Below are positions 45,334 to 54,357 of a stretch of DNA of 56,199 bases, one piece after another. Numbering within the stretch: position 1 is the stretch's first letter; every line of letters begins with the position of its first letter. The translations under genes and the position numbers were made by a program. Source of the stretch: Firmicutes bacterium CAG:822 (lineage in GTDB: Bacteria; Bacillota_I; Bacilli_A; RF39; UBA660); contig HF990865.1 of assembly GCA_000432855.1 (NCBI GenBank), forward strand, positions 61,606 through 117,804, read 5' to 3'. The notes below the pieces were generated by a model. The model saw nothing but the letters and a program-made list of their open reading frames with translations. It ran no database searches and was not told the DNA's origin.

Positions 45334-46041
45334 TCACACTTTCCCTTTAAAGTCAAACCTTTTTTTCAGCCTTTCCCTTTCCGAAATATATTTAAAACCA
45401 TCAAAAAATAGATGTCTATAATCTCTTTTCATTTTAGTTACATCAAGCGAATTAACTTTTCTTGTTTTTTTAAAATGATAATTTTTTAAATATCTTTCTA
45501 ATAAAAACCTATTGAATAAACTTTCATGGTTCTTAATTTCTGAAAAAATTCTCATTAGTAAAAAAATAATTATTAAACATAAAAGCAAATTAAAATCACT
45601 TTCAAGTACTAAAACACCAATTACAACAAATGAAATAACAATAATTAAAACATGACTTCTTTTAAAACTAACTATTTTGTTTAAAATTAAATTTAAAATT
45701 TTAGAGCCATCTAAAGGAAAAATTGGTAGTAAATTAAAACATAAAATAGAAGCGCTATAATATAAAACATCACTCGCATTAGTAAACTTATAAAGTAAAA
45801 AAGTAAACACTATTTGAAAAATTGGTCCCATGATTACAATCCATGCTTCTTCACTAATTTTTCTATTTAAATCCTCATTAAAAACTGTTAAAGCGCCGAA
45901 TGGTAATATGATTACTTTATCTATTTTCCACTTGAATAAAATACCCATTAAAATATGTCCTAGTTCATGCACTATAATAATTAAACTAAATAAAATAAAT
46001 CCTTTAAAATGACCAGTAATTACACTAATTAGTGCCGCCAC
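45334..46041 (-). CDS. spoIVFB: SpoIVFB-type intramembrane zinc metalloprotease (M50)
   Basis: About 235 residues (about 248 if begun at 46080): six membrane helices, zinc motif HELGH (about 26-30), and NLLPIFPLDGSKIL (third ligand Asp). Alignment by eye with B. subtilis SpoIVFB indicates that the frame upstream of the first canonical start, a GTG at 46041, still resembles the family: IFKVHLFYYVAALISVITGH. An AAGGAG lies 9 nt before an ATT at 46078-46080, and a stop is in frame just before it, so translation may begin at ATT. Follows spoIVFA; the pair with rplU-prp-rpmA is the conserved order. It may not work in sporulation here. Confidence 0.85.
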   Translation of the reverse strand: MAALISVITGHFKGFILFSLIIIVHELGHILMGILFKWKIDKVIILPFGALTVFNEDLNRKISEEAWIVIMGPIFQIVFTFLLYKFTNASDVLYYSASILCFNLLPIFPLDGSKILNLILNKIVSFKRSHVLIIVISFVVIGVLVLESDFNLLLCLIIIFLLMRIFSEIKNHESLFNRFLLERYLKNYHFKKTRKVNSLDVTKMKRDYRHLFFDGFKYISERERLKKRFDFKGKV

Positions 46042-46060
46042 ATAATAAAAAAGGTGAACT

Positions 46061-46618
46061 TTAAATATATTTCTTATAATCTAAAATTTCTCCTTCTTTA
46101 GTAAATACTAAATACATCTTTTTACCACTCACCTCACCTAAAATATCTCCAGTTTTTAAATAATCATACATGCTTACCTTAATTTCCTTAATATTCGCAT
46201 ACCAAACTTCTACTCCATCACCTTGTTGAATAACAACTGTATTACCATATCCTTCTTTTTCCCCCGCAAACACAACTATACCACTTTTAATAACTGGTAT
46301 TACATAATTTTCTGATACCGTGAGTTCTACCCCATCTTTATAAGCTTTACTATCCTCATATTCTATCCTAGTAGAAGATACAAGTGCCGTCTTATCTGTT
46401 CCCGTAAGTGGTAAGGATGAACCAAATAATTTTTCATAAGCCGCATTCACCTCAGCAAAACTAAAATGATTTTGAAAGACATATTTATATAAATTTTCTC
46501 TTAAACTAGGACTTGACTTTAAAGCAATTAAAACACCTAATAATAAAACCACACAAACTAAAAACTTACTAAATAGCTTACTAACTAAACTTACTTTTTT
46601 TATTCTTTTTTTCGTCAT
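46061..46618 (-). CDS. spoIVFA: SpoIVFA-like membrane M23-family protein
   Basis: A 185-residue protein: one membrane helix (about 14-32), a linker, and a degenerate M23/LytM domain (about 100-185: IPVIKSGIVVFAGEKEGYGN, VVIQQGDGVEVWYANI, LKTGDILGEV). The zinc ligands of active M23 peptidases are missing, as in SpoIVFA, which holds and regulates SpoIVFB. It is directly upstream of spoIVFB with overlapping translation signals. Confidence 0.78.
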   Translation of the reverse strand: MTKKRIKKVSLVSKLFSKFLVCVVLLLGVLIALKSSPSLRENLYKYVFQNHFSFAEVNAAYEKLFGSSLPLTGTDKTALVSSTRIEYEDSKAYKDGVELTVSENYVIPVIKSGIVVFAGEKEGYGNTVVIQQGDGVEVWYANIKEIKVSMYDYLKTGDILGEVSGKKMYLVFTKEGEILDYKKYI

Positions 46619-46704
46619 AAAATCACCTATTATACCTTATTTAATTATCTACATTTTTAGAACCTATTATAGGCATTTACATATATTACTTTAGGTGATT
46701 AAAT

Positions 46705-48006
46705 ATGAATATTTTAGAAATTTTAAACATAACTAAAGGCACTTTAATAAATAAACTAAATCTAAATTTAAATATTAATAAAATTAAAATAAATAGTAAA
46801 GAAATAAATAAAGGTGATTGTTATATTGCCCTAATCGGTAATACTGATGGCCATAAATACATTAAAAACGCCATTAAAAATGGAGCCTCTTTAATAATTG
46901 TCAGTAAAAAAGTATCGTATAATATTCCAACAATCCTAGTTCAAGACACCACTAAAACTTTAGGTCAGCTTGCTACTTTAATTAGAAATAAATATCATCC
47001 TAAAATTATTGCCATCACCGGTAGTGTTGGCAAAACAACCACTAGGCAGTTAATTTATACCATATTAAAAACTAAATATAAATGCCACCAAAGTCAAAAA
47101 AACTACAACAATCATATTGGTGTTCCTCTAACTATGTTTGATTTAAATAAAGATGATGAAATTGCCATCGTTGAAATGGGTATGAACCATTTAAATGAAA
47201 TAAAATATTTATCTAAAATGGTCACTCCAGATATTGCTGTAATTACCAACATCGGTACTTCTCACATTGGTAATTTAGGTAGTAAAGAAAATATTTTAAA
47301 AGCCAAATTAGAAATCAAAGAAGGTTTACAAGGTCCATTATTTGTAAATGGCGACGATGAATTATTACAAAAAGAAAAAGCCTATAAAAGTGGTTTTAAT
47401 AAAAATAATGGTCTTATTGCTTATAACTTAAAAACTTCACTTACCAACTCAACTTTTAATGTAAATATAAATAATAAAGAATATGAGATAAATATTAACC
47501 TTCCGGCCCATCTAATAAATAATGTTTTAATCGCAATCCATATTGGATTATACCTAAACGTGGATATAGATACCATTATCAAGGCCTTAAAAGATTATCA
47601 AACCTTTGATATGCGGATGAATATTTTAAAAGACAAACATAACAACACCATAATCAATGACTGTTATAACTCATCCTTAGAATCTTTGACTGGCGTCTTA
47701 AAACTTCTAAAAAAAGAAAATCAAAACAAATTATTAATTTTAGGTGATATCAACGAACTAGGTACTTTTAGTAAAGAAATTCACCAAACAATACCTCTAC
47801 TTCTAAATGAAATAAATAATAAAAAAGTAATTCTAATTGGTCAAGAAATTACAAAAATAAAATATGATGCGACGTATTTTAATAACTATAAAGAAGTGGT
47901 TGGTTATCTGAATAATAAAAAAATAAAAGACACTTTAATTTTAATCAAAGCATCTAGAAGTTTAAAATTAGAAAATATTACCAATTTTCTAACTCAACAA
48001 ATCTAA
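46705..48006 (+). CDS. murF: UDP-MurNAc-tripeptide--D-alanyl-D-alanine ligase
   Basis: A 433-residue Mur ligase: N-terminal substrate domain with SKEINKGDCYIALIG, ATP loop ITGSVGKTTTR (about 110-120), NNHIGVPLTMF, VEMGMNHLNEI, and ILGDINELG in the C-terminal domain. It adds D-Ala-D-Ala to the peptidoglycan precursor. Inserted on the plus strand between the rel and spoIVFA genes, where minCD lie in Bacillus. Confidence 0.95.
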   Translation: MNILEILNITKGTLINKLNLNLNINKIKINSKEINKGDCYIALIGNTDGHKYIKNAIKNGASLIIVSKKVSYNIPTILVQDTTKTLGQLATLIRNKYHPKIIAITGSVGKTTTRQLIYTILKTKYKCHQSQKNYNNHIGVPLTMFDLNKDDEIAIVEMGMNHLNEIKYLSKMVTPDIAVITNIGTSHIGNLGSKENILKAKLEIKEGLQGPLFVNGDDELLQKEKAYKSGFNKNNGLIAYNLKTSLTNSTFNVNINNKEYEININLPAHLINNVLIAIHIGLYLNVDIDTIIKALKDYQTFDMRMNILKDKHNNTIINDCYNSSLESLTGVLKLLKKENQNKLLILGDINELGTFSKEIHQTIPLLLNEINNKKVILIGQEITKIKYDATYFNNYKEVVGYLNNKKIKDTLILIKASRSLKLENITNFLTQQI

Positions 48007-48008
48007 TT

Positions 48009-49463
48009 TTACTTTTTCACTTTTCTATTAAATTCTCTAATTAATCTTTTAGCTCTTGCCGTTTTTGCTTTTTCTTGCCAGTCAGGTCTTGGCCCAAATG
48101 AACGTGGATCCGTAATAATTTTAACTCGGTCCTTATTTTGAAGTTTATAGTCTAAGGTAACCGGTTCTTCATTGACAATTGCCCCTATCATCGTATTTCC
48201 CACATCCGTATGTATTTTATAGGCAAAATCAATTGGTGTTGAACCATTAGGTAGTTCAATAATATCGCCTCTTGTCGTATAAACATAAATTGATTGATTA
48301 AATAATTCCTTTTTTACCATATTTACAAACTCACTATTATCCGTTGTCATCGCATTTAACTCAGCTATAGATTTAAAAAATTGAAAATTTTCCTTTAAAT
48401 CTTTCTGCATCGTCGCATCCGCATCATCTCTATGTAAATCCCAATATGCCGGTAAACCATAAGTATCTATTTTATCCATCGCATGTGTTCGTATCTGCAT
48501 CTGAACCAAATAATCATCAAGCCCAAAAACAGTCGTGTGTAAAGAATGATACATATTTGTTTTAGGACTCGCAATATAATCTTTAAATCGACTATTAATT
48601 GGTGGATATTCACTGTGAATAAGTCCTAAAGCTAAATAACAATTCTTGATATCATCTACTATTATTTTAATTGCTAGTAAATCATGTACATCCATGATTT
48701 TTTTACCTTTACTCATCTGTTTATATAAACCGTAAATACTCTTAACTCGCTCTTTGTGTTCAAAAGGAATATTGTTATCCACCAAAATATTACCTATATC
48801 TTCTAACATTTTCTTAATAACCCCTTCAGCATCACACTTAATTTCCTCTAAAGTATTTTCGATATCTTTATAAACATCTGGTTTCAAATAATAAAGTGAT
48901 AAATCTTCCAATTCCGACTTGATTTGATAAGCTCCTAAATAATAAGCAAGAGGAACAAATATTTCCATTGTCTCTACTGCATTTTCTTTTTGTTTAAATT
49001 CACTTTTATATTCTAATGTGCGCATATTATGAAGTCTATCAGCTAGTTTAATAATGACTATTCTCACATCTTCATCCAAACTAGTAATAATTCTTCTCGT
49101 ATTAGTCGCAACCTGTTCTTCTTTTGAAGAAAAATTCATTTTGCTGATTTTGGTAACGCCATCCACTAATGTCGCAATTATCGGATTAAAATCTTGCTCT
49201 ATTTTCTCTTTAGTCATTTTAGTATCTTCAATTGTATCGTGCAAAAGTGCCGCACATATCGTATCCGTATCTGCTTTCATTTCCGATAAAATAAAAGCGA
49301 CAGAGAGAGGATGCACAATATATGCCTCACCACTCTGACGCTTTTGACCTTCATGTAAATTTCGCGCACACACAAAAGCCTTAGAAATTATTTCTAAAGA
49401 TTTCTCATCTTTAATATAACCTCTCACATTATTCATCAAGTCTTCGTAAGTTATTTTCCTCAT
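48009..49463 (-). CDS. Rel/SpoT homologue lacking the C-terminal regulatory domains
   Basis: About 484 residues: HD hydrolase (about 25-170) with HPLSVAFIL, LLHDTIEDT (HDxxED) and KLADRLHNMRTL; a synthetase domain (about 235-345) with RVKSIYGLYKQM and KDYIASPKTNMYHSLHT; and a TGS domain (about 375-440, IYVYTTRGDIIELPNGSTPI). The usual helical, ACT and zinc-finger regions are absent. In the synthetase the catalytic Glu of E(I/V)QIRT is Gln (VQMQIRT, residue 321), and NGYQS is NMYHS, so (p)ppGpp synthesis is probably lost while hydrolysis is retained. Start 49463 by ribosome-site spacing. Confidence 0.85.
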   Translation of the reverse strand: MRKITYEDLMNNVRGYIKDEKSLEIISKAFVCARNLHEGQKRQSGEAYIVHPLSVAFILSEMKADTDTICAALLHDTIEDTKMTKEKIEQDFNPIIATLVDGVTKISKMNFSSKEEQVATNTRRIITSLDEDVRIVIIKLADRLHNMRTLEYKSEFKQKENAVETMEIFVPLAYYLGAYQIKSELEDLSLYYLKPDVYKDIENTLEEIKCDAEGVIKKMLEDIGNILVDNNIPFEHKERVKSIYGLYKQMSKGKKIMDVHDLLAIKIIVDDIKNCYLALGLIHSEYPPINSRFKDYIASPKTNMYHSLHTTVFGLDDYLVQMQIRTHAMDKIDTYGLPAYWDLHRDDADATMQKDLKENFQFFKSIAELNAMTTDNSEFVNMVKKELFNQSIYVYTTRGDIIELPNGSTPIDFAYKIHTDVGNTMIGAIVNEEPVTLDYKLQNKDRVKIITDPRSFGPRPDWQEKAKTARAKRLIREFNRKVKK

Positions 49464-49547
49464 AAAACCCACTCCCAACTTCAATTATGTTATAAATAAT
49501 ATTAACACGTATCCCCATCAAACACAAGAAAAAAAAAACAAATTTAT

Positions 49548-49570
49548 TAAAAAAAGCATTTGAACAATGC
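49548..49570 (-). terminator. Terminator of the radC-mreC-mreD transcript
   Basis: On the minus strand AAGCATT and AATGCTT form a 7-bp stem with a 5-nt loop, followed by TTTTTAA, directly after the mreD stop. Confidence 0.75.
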
Positions 49571-50053
49571 TTAAAATTTGTATTTGTATTTCCTTTGACA
49601 TTTTTTAACCACGAAAAACAGTAATGCACTATAAATTAAATTTATAATTAGTGATTTTAAAACACTTATAATTAAAGCCATAAAATCAAATGCCATCGTG
49701 CTGACAAGTACCAACAAACTATAAGTAACTACTCTATAAATTAAAATACATATTCCCATAATTACCAATATATTAAGATAATTATCACTTAAAACTAAAT
49801 TTAAACGAGTAATAATAAATGCCATAAAGCACAAAATAATCGCATGAAATAATATCGTATCTGTATAAAACAAATCATATACTAAACCTGTCACAAAGGC
49901 ATATTTATAATACTCCGCTGTTTCATCAAAAAGTGGATAAATAATTATTAAAGCTACTAGTGTAAAAAGTGGAGCTAAAAAACCATTAATAGGTACAAAA
50001 TTAGAAACAATTCCTTCTAGTAAAAAAGAAATAATTATAATTATTGCCTTCAT
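49571..50053 (-). CDS. mreD: Rod-shape-determining protein MreD
   Basis: A 160-residue protein with five membrane helices and the conserved FVTGLVYDLFYTDTILFHAI. It links the cytoskeletal and synthetic parts of the elongasome. Overlaps mreC by 4 nt. Confidence 0.88.
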   Translation of the reverse strand: MKAIIIIISFLLEGIVSNFVPINGFLAPLFTLVALIIIYPLFDETAEYYKYAFVTGLVYDLFYTDTILFHAIILCFMAFIITRLNLVLSDNYLNILVIMGICILIYRVVTYSLLVLVSTMAFDFMALIISVLKSLIINLIYSALLFFVVKKCQRKYKYKF

Positions 50054-50898
50054 TCAGTCTTCCTTTTTAAAACTGTCACATAATCTAAATCATCAAAGTT
50101 AACTGAAGCCTTAACCTCAACTACTTTTGACAAATCAAAATTATCAGTTGTTACCTTTTGAGCTGTACCTACCATAAGTCCACTTGGGAATATTGTTCCC
50201 ATACCAGTTGTCACCACATCTGCACCTTCTTCGATATCGACATTCTCACTGATACCTTCAACTGTATAAGTATTAGTTTTAGAATCATACATCGAAATAA
50301 GTCCATAAACGTAATCGTCACCAACTTTTATCTTAACACTTATCTTATCACTCATGTTTTCATTAGAAAGTAATTTAACAGTACTAGAATAATTACTAAC
50401 CTTAGTGATTTGGCCGATTAAACCATCGGTAGTAACAACAGCCATACCCTTTTCAATGCCATTTTTACTACCTTTATCAATAGTAACCTCATCATACCAA
50501 TAACCAATATTTCTTGACACTACTGTCGCATTAAGATATACCTTATCACTTAAAATAGTATTTAACTCTAAAGTCTCTTTTAATTTATCTACTTCATTTT
50601 GTAAATTTTCATTTTGGGCAATCACTGAATCTACTTGGTCTTCTTTATTCTGTAACTCTTTATATTTTTCATATAAATTATTTTTTTCAACAGCTTCATC
50701 TATCTTATCTTGAACAAAGTTAAAAGGTGCTGAAACAACTTTTAAAACAACCGTTCCAATATCTTTTGCCACTTTTTCAACCGGATTTAAATCACGGTCA
50801 TTATTTAATGATGCGGCCAATACAACTAACACCAAAGCTATAGCCACCACAATCAAAATAAGTAAATATCTTTTATCAAATCGCTTTTTATTATACAT
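50050..50898 (-). CDS. mreC: Rod-shape-determining protein MreC
   Basis: About 282 residues: one membrane helix (about 11-29), a coiled coil (about 65-95), then the beta-domain with VSRNIGYWYDEVTIDKGSKN, GMAVVTTDGLIGQI and TTGMGTIFPSGLMVG. Start 50898 follows GGGTGACGG. mreB, usually directly upstream, is not present between radC and mreC. Confidence 0.94.
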   Translation of the reverse strand: MYNKKRFDKRYLLILIVVAIALVLVVLAASLNNDRDLNPVEKVAKDIGTVVLKVVSAPFNFVQDKIDEAVEKNNLYEKYKELQNKEDQVDSVIAQNENLQNEVDKLKETLELNTILSDKVYLNATVVSRNIGYWYDEVTIDKGSKNGIEKGMAVVTTDGLIGQITKVSNYSSTVKLLSNENMSDKISVKIKVGDDYVYGLISMYDSKTNTYTVEGISENVDIEEGADVVTTGMGTIFPSGLMVGTAQKVTTDNFDLSKVVEVKASVNFDDLDYVTVLKRKTE

Positions 50899-50944
50899 AG
50901 CCGTCACCCATTAAAATTATAATACATTTTAAAAATATTGCCAA

Positions 50945-51625
50945 CTAGATTTTTCCATTTTCTAAAAAACTGTAATATTTATCATCACCAATAATTATAT
51001 GATCAATAACTCTAACCCCCATTAATACCCCAATTTCCTTTAATCTAATTGTTAAATTAATGTCTTCCTTACTAGGTCTAACTTCACCACTGGGATGATT
51101 ATGTACACATATAATACCCGTCGCATTTAGTAAATAAGCCTCTTTAAAAATATCTCTTGGATGTACTAAACTGTAATTAACCGTTCCAATAAATAATAAT
51201 TTTTCCTCAATAACCTTTTTACTTGCATCTAAATAAATACAGTAAAATTGTTCTTGGTCATCATTAATCTTACTTTTATAAAATTCAAAAATCTTCAAAG
51301 GTGTATTTAATTTAACTCCCATCAAAGAAGCAACCTTTCTATTCATTCTTCTCGCAATCTCACTTAACGCCACTAACATGCATGCCTTAGCCTCACCTAT
51401 ACCTTTTATTTTTTTAACTTCATGATAATTTATATTTTTTAAACTTTCAATTCCTCCTAAATTACTTAAAATATAAGCTGCTAATTCTTTAACTGACATC
51501 TCTTTAGAACCTGTTTTTAAAATAATAGAAAGTAACTCTTCATCAGATAAATTTTCTACTCCAACATTAATTAATCGCTCTCTGGGCCTTTCTAAAACCG
51601 GTAATTCTTTCAATTTCACGCTCAC
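50945..51625 (-). CDS. radC: RadC-family JAB-domain protein
   Basis: A 226-residue protein with an N-terminal helix-hairpin-helix (about 60-80, INYHEVKKIKGIGEAKACML) and a JAMM-type metal motif HVHPRD-like SLVHPRDIF ... VHNHPSGEVRPSKEDINLT. Function still uncertain despite the historic name. It overlaps the upstream SPOR-like gene by 4 nt. Confidence 0.93.
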   Translation of the reverse strand: MSVKLKELPVLERPRERLINVGVENLSDEELLSIILKTGSKEMSVKELAAYILSNLGGIESLKNINYHEVKKIKGIGEAKACMLVALSEIARRMNRKVASLMGVKLNTPLKIFEFYKSKINDDQEQFYCIYLDASKKVIEEKLLFIGTVNYSLVHPRDIFKEAYLLNATGIICVHNHPSGEVRPSKEDINLTIRLKEIGVLMGVRVIDHIIIGDDKYYSFLENGKI

Positions 51626-52071
51626 TTAACCAACTCCTCATATTTTGCTAAAACCTGATTACAAATCACCTTAACCGACTCACTATCATCTGTTTTAGCC
51701 AATAATTCATCATACTGCTTTAATATATTAATAAAATCCTTGTTATCAGTAATTCTTTCCTCAATCTTGGTTTCATATCCTGCTTCCTTATAATAATTTT
51801 GGATTTTAGATGCATTATCTTTACTAGTCGTAATCCCAATATATGAATGATATTGATTATCTTCAACATTATAAATATAATTAGTAAAATCTTTCATACC
51901 ACTTTCCATACTATCCATATCTTGATACGCTCCGCTTTGAATATAATATAAAATTTCCGCTTCCGAAGAAACTGCTAAAGCTGGCATTGTCTCATATTGC
52001 CTAATAATAAAATATGCCATACTAATACCTAAAATTAATGATATAGAAACTGGAAGTAAATATTTCTTCAT
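51622..52071 (-). CDS. Membrane-anchored SPOR-like protein
   Basis: About 149 residues: one N-terminal membrane helix (about 5-23), then a SPOR-like fold (about 36-105): EILYYIQSGAYQDMDSMESG and YHSYIGITTSKDNASKIQNY, then GYETKIEERI. SPOR domains bind denuded peptidoglycan at division sites. AGGTGATTT precedes the ATG at 52071; a GTG at 52080 overlaps it. Adjacent to radC. Confidence 0.68.
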   Translation of the reverse strand: MKKYLLPVSISLILGISMAYFIIRQYETMPALAVSSEAEILYYIQSGAYQDMDSMESGMKDFTNYIYNVEDNQYHSYIGITTSKDNASKIQNYYKEAGYETKIEERITDNKDFINILKQYDELLAKTDDSESVKVICNQVLAKYEELVK

Positions 52072-52137
52072 ATAAATCACCTAAAATTATTTTAAATAAA
52101 AAAACATATTTATTTTGTCATAATATGCCCCTATATA

Positions 52138-53229
52138 TTAATATACGATTTTTTTTAACCATTTCCTTTTTATTTTTCCCATTTTAAAATAACCATTATA
52201 TCCATTAATAAATTTATCACTTATTTTACCTTTTTTATATAAAGCCATTTTCCTCTTAAACCTCTTTTTATTTTTGCATCTAATTTTTGTATAACCTTTA
52301 TAAAATCTAAAACCTAAAAAATCCAATCCTTCCATACTCACATTTATTATTTTCGTTTTATCATTTAAAACAAGTTTATAACAAGAAATAAATCTATTTA
52401 TCTCTTTTAAACAATATTTTAAATACTTTTTATCATTACTCAAAATAACTCCATCATCCATATATCTAATATAATACTTAGCTTTTAATTTTTCTTTAAT
52501 AAAATGGTCCAAATTATTCAAATAAAAAATAGCTAATATCTGACTTGTCATATTACCTATTGGAAGCCCCTTACCTTTTTCATATATTGGTATTCTTTCA
52601 ATCTCATCTATTCTTTTTAATTTTTCCTTATCATTTAAATTAGACCTTTTAACTTTCAAAAGTTCATTCATCTTTAATTTACAAATACATTCATTCACAT
52701 ACTCACCATCCGTTGAATTAATAATTTTAACCAAAATATCAATAACCCTTTTATCTTTAATTTTATTCTTTAATAAACTAATTAATATTTCATGGTCAAT
52801 ATTATAAAAATATTTACTTATATCAAACTTTAAAGCATATATCTCCCCATCTAATTTATTTAAATATCTTCTAAAAAGTTTAACCCCTAAACTAGTACCA
52901 CGATTTTTCCTAGTAGCTATATTACTGTCTATTAATACATTATCTAGCACATATAAAAACTTTCTAGCTACGATATGATTAATAACCTTATCAAATATAT
53001 TTTGGCTCATTATAATCCTATATTTTGGCTCTCTAATCAAAAATATGTTATACTTACTCACATCATACTTACCACTATCAAAAACATCTTTAATTTTACT
53101 TATATTTAAAGAATAATAATTCTCAAATCTATATATTTTATTTTTATTACGAATATTCCTTCTAGCTTCCTTGTAAACCTCATTTATATCATCAATACCA
53201 ACTTTATATAAATTATGATATCTTTTCAT
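52138..53229 (-). CDS. Diversity-generating retroelement reverse transcriptase
   Basis: About 363 residues. RT motifs: a region-1 block NIFLIREPKYRIIMSQNIFD, ALKFDISKYFYNIDH (first Asp), GLPIGNMTSQILAIFYLN (about 221-238), YYIRYMDDGVIL (catalytic YMDD, about 252-263), then GLDFLGFRFYKG. The IGNMTSQ form (IGxxxSQ) is the mark of DGR RTs, in place of the QG of retroviral and group II enzymes. No maturase or endonuclease domain. It copies template-repeat RNA with errors at adenine. It overlaps the avd-like gene by 17 nt. Start 53229 with GGTGG seven nt upstream. Confidence 0.93.
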   Translation of the reverse strand: MKRYHNLYKVGIDDINEVYKEARRNIRNKNKIYRFENYYSLNISKIKDVFDSGKYDVSKYNIFLIREPKYRIIMSQNIFDKVINHIVARKFLYVLDNVLIDSNIATRKNRGTSLGVKLFRRYLNKLDGEIYALKFDISKYFYNIDHEILISLLKNKIKDKRVIDILVKIINSTDGEYVNECICKLKMNELLKVKRSNLNDKEKLKRIDEIERIPIYEKGKGLPIGNMTSQILAIFYLNNLDHFIKEKLKAKYYIRYMDDGVILSNDKKYLKYCLKEINRFISCYKLVLNDKTKIINVSMEGLDFLGFRFYKGYTKIRCKNKKRFKRKMALYKKGKISDKFINGYNGYFKMGKIKRKWLKKIVY

Positions 53230-53557
53230 ACCTAATCCACCCATATATTAATTTTAAATTATCAAGTAAATGCTTACACACCTTTTGATATTTCTTATAT
53301 GAAATATATTTTTTATCTAAAGAAATTTTCAAATAAAAGTCAATCATTTTAATTTTACTAATTATCTTTTTCTGATACAAAATTCTATTATAATTATTAA
53401 CTTCATTAGCCATATACATACACTCTAATACCTCATACATAGAATTACTTATTTTATCTTTTAATACCCTTTCATTACCCGGAAAATTAATAATAATTTT
53501 ATCTAAATATAAAATAGTCTTTTTAAAATCATTTATAACCTTTAACTTTTCAGTCAT
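53213..53557 (-). CDS. avd: Avd-like DGR accessory protein
   Basis: A 114-residue, basic, all-helical protein of the bAvd type (DFKKTILYLDKIIINFPG at the start, YEVLECMYMANEVNNYNRIL in the middle, then KIKMIDFYLKISLDKKYISY). Avd forms a pentameric barrel that binds RT and template RNA. It sits between the MutS-like gene (4-nt overlap) and the RT gene (17-nt overlap), so all three are translationally linked. Confidence 0.85.
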   Translation of the reverse strand: MTEKLKVINDFKKTILYLDKIIINFPGNERVLKDKISNSMYEVLECMYMANEVNNYNRILYQKKIISKIKMIDFYLKISLDKKYISYKKYQKVCKHLLDNLKLIYGWIRYEKIS

Positions 53558-53955
53558 AAAATACCTTCTATCTTATTTAAAATGACACTAATATTACTGT
53601 TTAATTTTAAGCCTTTTAACTTCTTATAAATTTCATCAATCCTTTTATCAATATTTAAATCAACTTTAACATAACAATCATATTGGTTCTTGTTAAATTT
53701 TCTTTTAACAATCTCATCACCAATAATTAAATAATTGATTTTAGTTTTGTCTAATTTTTCTATGACTTTACTATAACTATTGATTGGAAAGCCGGCTCTA
53801 CAATAATCACCAATATTTTTAATTTTATATCCAAATAAATTATTTAAAATATAGCAATCTTCGTTATAAGTTTCATAGAAAACACCCACCTTAATTAAAA
53901 TAACATACTTAGGAAATCTTTCCTTATTTTTCCTATATAAATCAATTACCTTCAT
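53554..53955 (-). CDS. MutS-domain-I-like DGR accessory protein (MSL type)
   Basis: A 133-residue protein resembling only the mismatch-recognition domain I of MutS: FPKYVILIKVGVFYETYNED (cf. the F-x-E motif VGDFYE), then IGDYCRAGFPINSYSKVIEK and NYLIIGDEI. No ATPase or clamp. MutS-like small proteins are a known accessory type in some DGRs. Position upstream of avd and RT supports it. GGAGG precedes the ATG. Confidence 0.8.
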   Translation of the reverse strand: MKVIDLYRKNKERFPKYVILIKVGVFYETYNEDCYILNNLFGYKIKNIGDYCRAGFPINSYSKVIEKLDKTKINYLIIGDEIVKRKFNKNQYDCYVKVDLNIDKRIDEIYKKLKGLKLNSNISVILNKIEGIL

Positions 53956-54252
53956 ACATCAAACCTCCAAAAAATAATAATAAAAACAGCACCCATAGTA
54001 AAACCCTAAAATTTTACTATATTTGGTACTGCTTAATAATATAGTCTAATCATAATATACCTTCTTCGAATCATCATAACTATTAATTAATCATTTAGAC
54101 ATAATTAATAATAAATCCTACCAAAGCTATATACTTTCTATATTCTATATTTTGTCAATAATTATATAAATTATTAACATGGAATTAACATATATTCTCT
54201 AGTCTTTTCATTATGACCATATTAGTTCATAATCCATAGTTTCAAGAGAGTT
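53956..54252 (-). other. Non-coding AT-rich stretch between template repeat and accessory gene
   Basis: No gene is seen. It holds a 9-bp hairpin ATAGTAAAA/TTTTACTAT (53995-54020), which may end or stabilise the template RNA, and a weak minus-strand promoter candidate (TTGACA near 54160, AT-rich -10 at 19 nt). Confidence 0.5.
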
Positions 54253-54357
54253 CGGCGGGACGCGGCGCATTGTCGGAATTGTTCGCATTGTTGTTATTGA
54301 GGTTACCATCGTCATTGACATTCTAAACGTTGTTAAAGTTATCAAAGTTCGGAGAAA
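54253..54357 (-). repeat. DGR template repeat (TR)
   Basis: A 105-nt sequence on the same strand as the RT. In the target frame it reads SPNFDNFNNV, a stop, NVNDDGNLNNNNANNSDN, then APRPA: the many AAC/AAT codons and an in-frame TAG are typical of a non-coding adenine-rich template. It matches the VR at 19629-19730 with changes concentrated at adenines, and shares an 18-nt identical GC-rich end. The adjacent gene (54572-54679) matches only at the borders. Beyond the TR a 28-nt deletion relative to the target frame is visible near 54357-54365, so it came from a target copy. Confidence 0.88.

Noticed and set aside
52138..53229. Reverse transcriptase as a group II intron maturase or retron
   Set aside because: No maturase or endonuclease domain and no intron domain V/VI RNA is seen; the IGxxxSQ form, Avd-like neighbour and TR/VR pair indicate a DGR.
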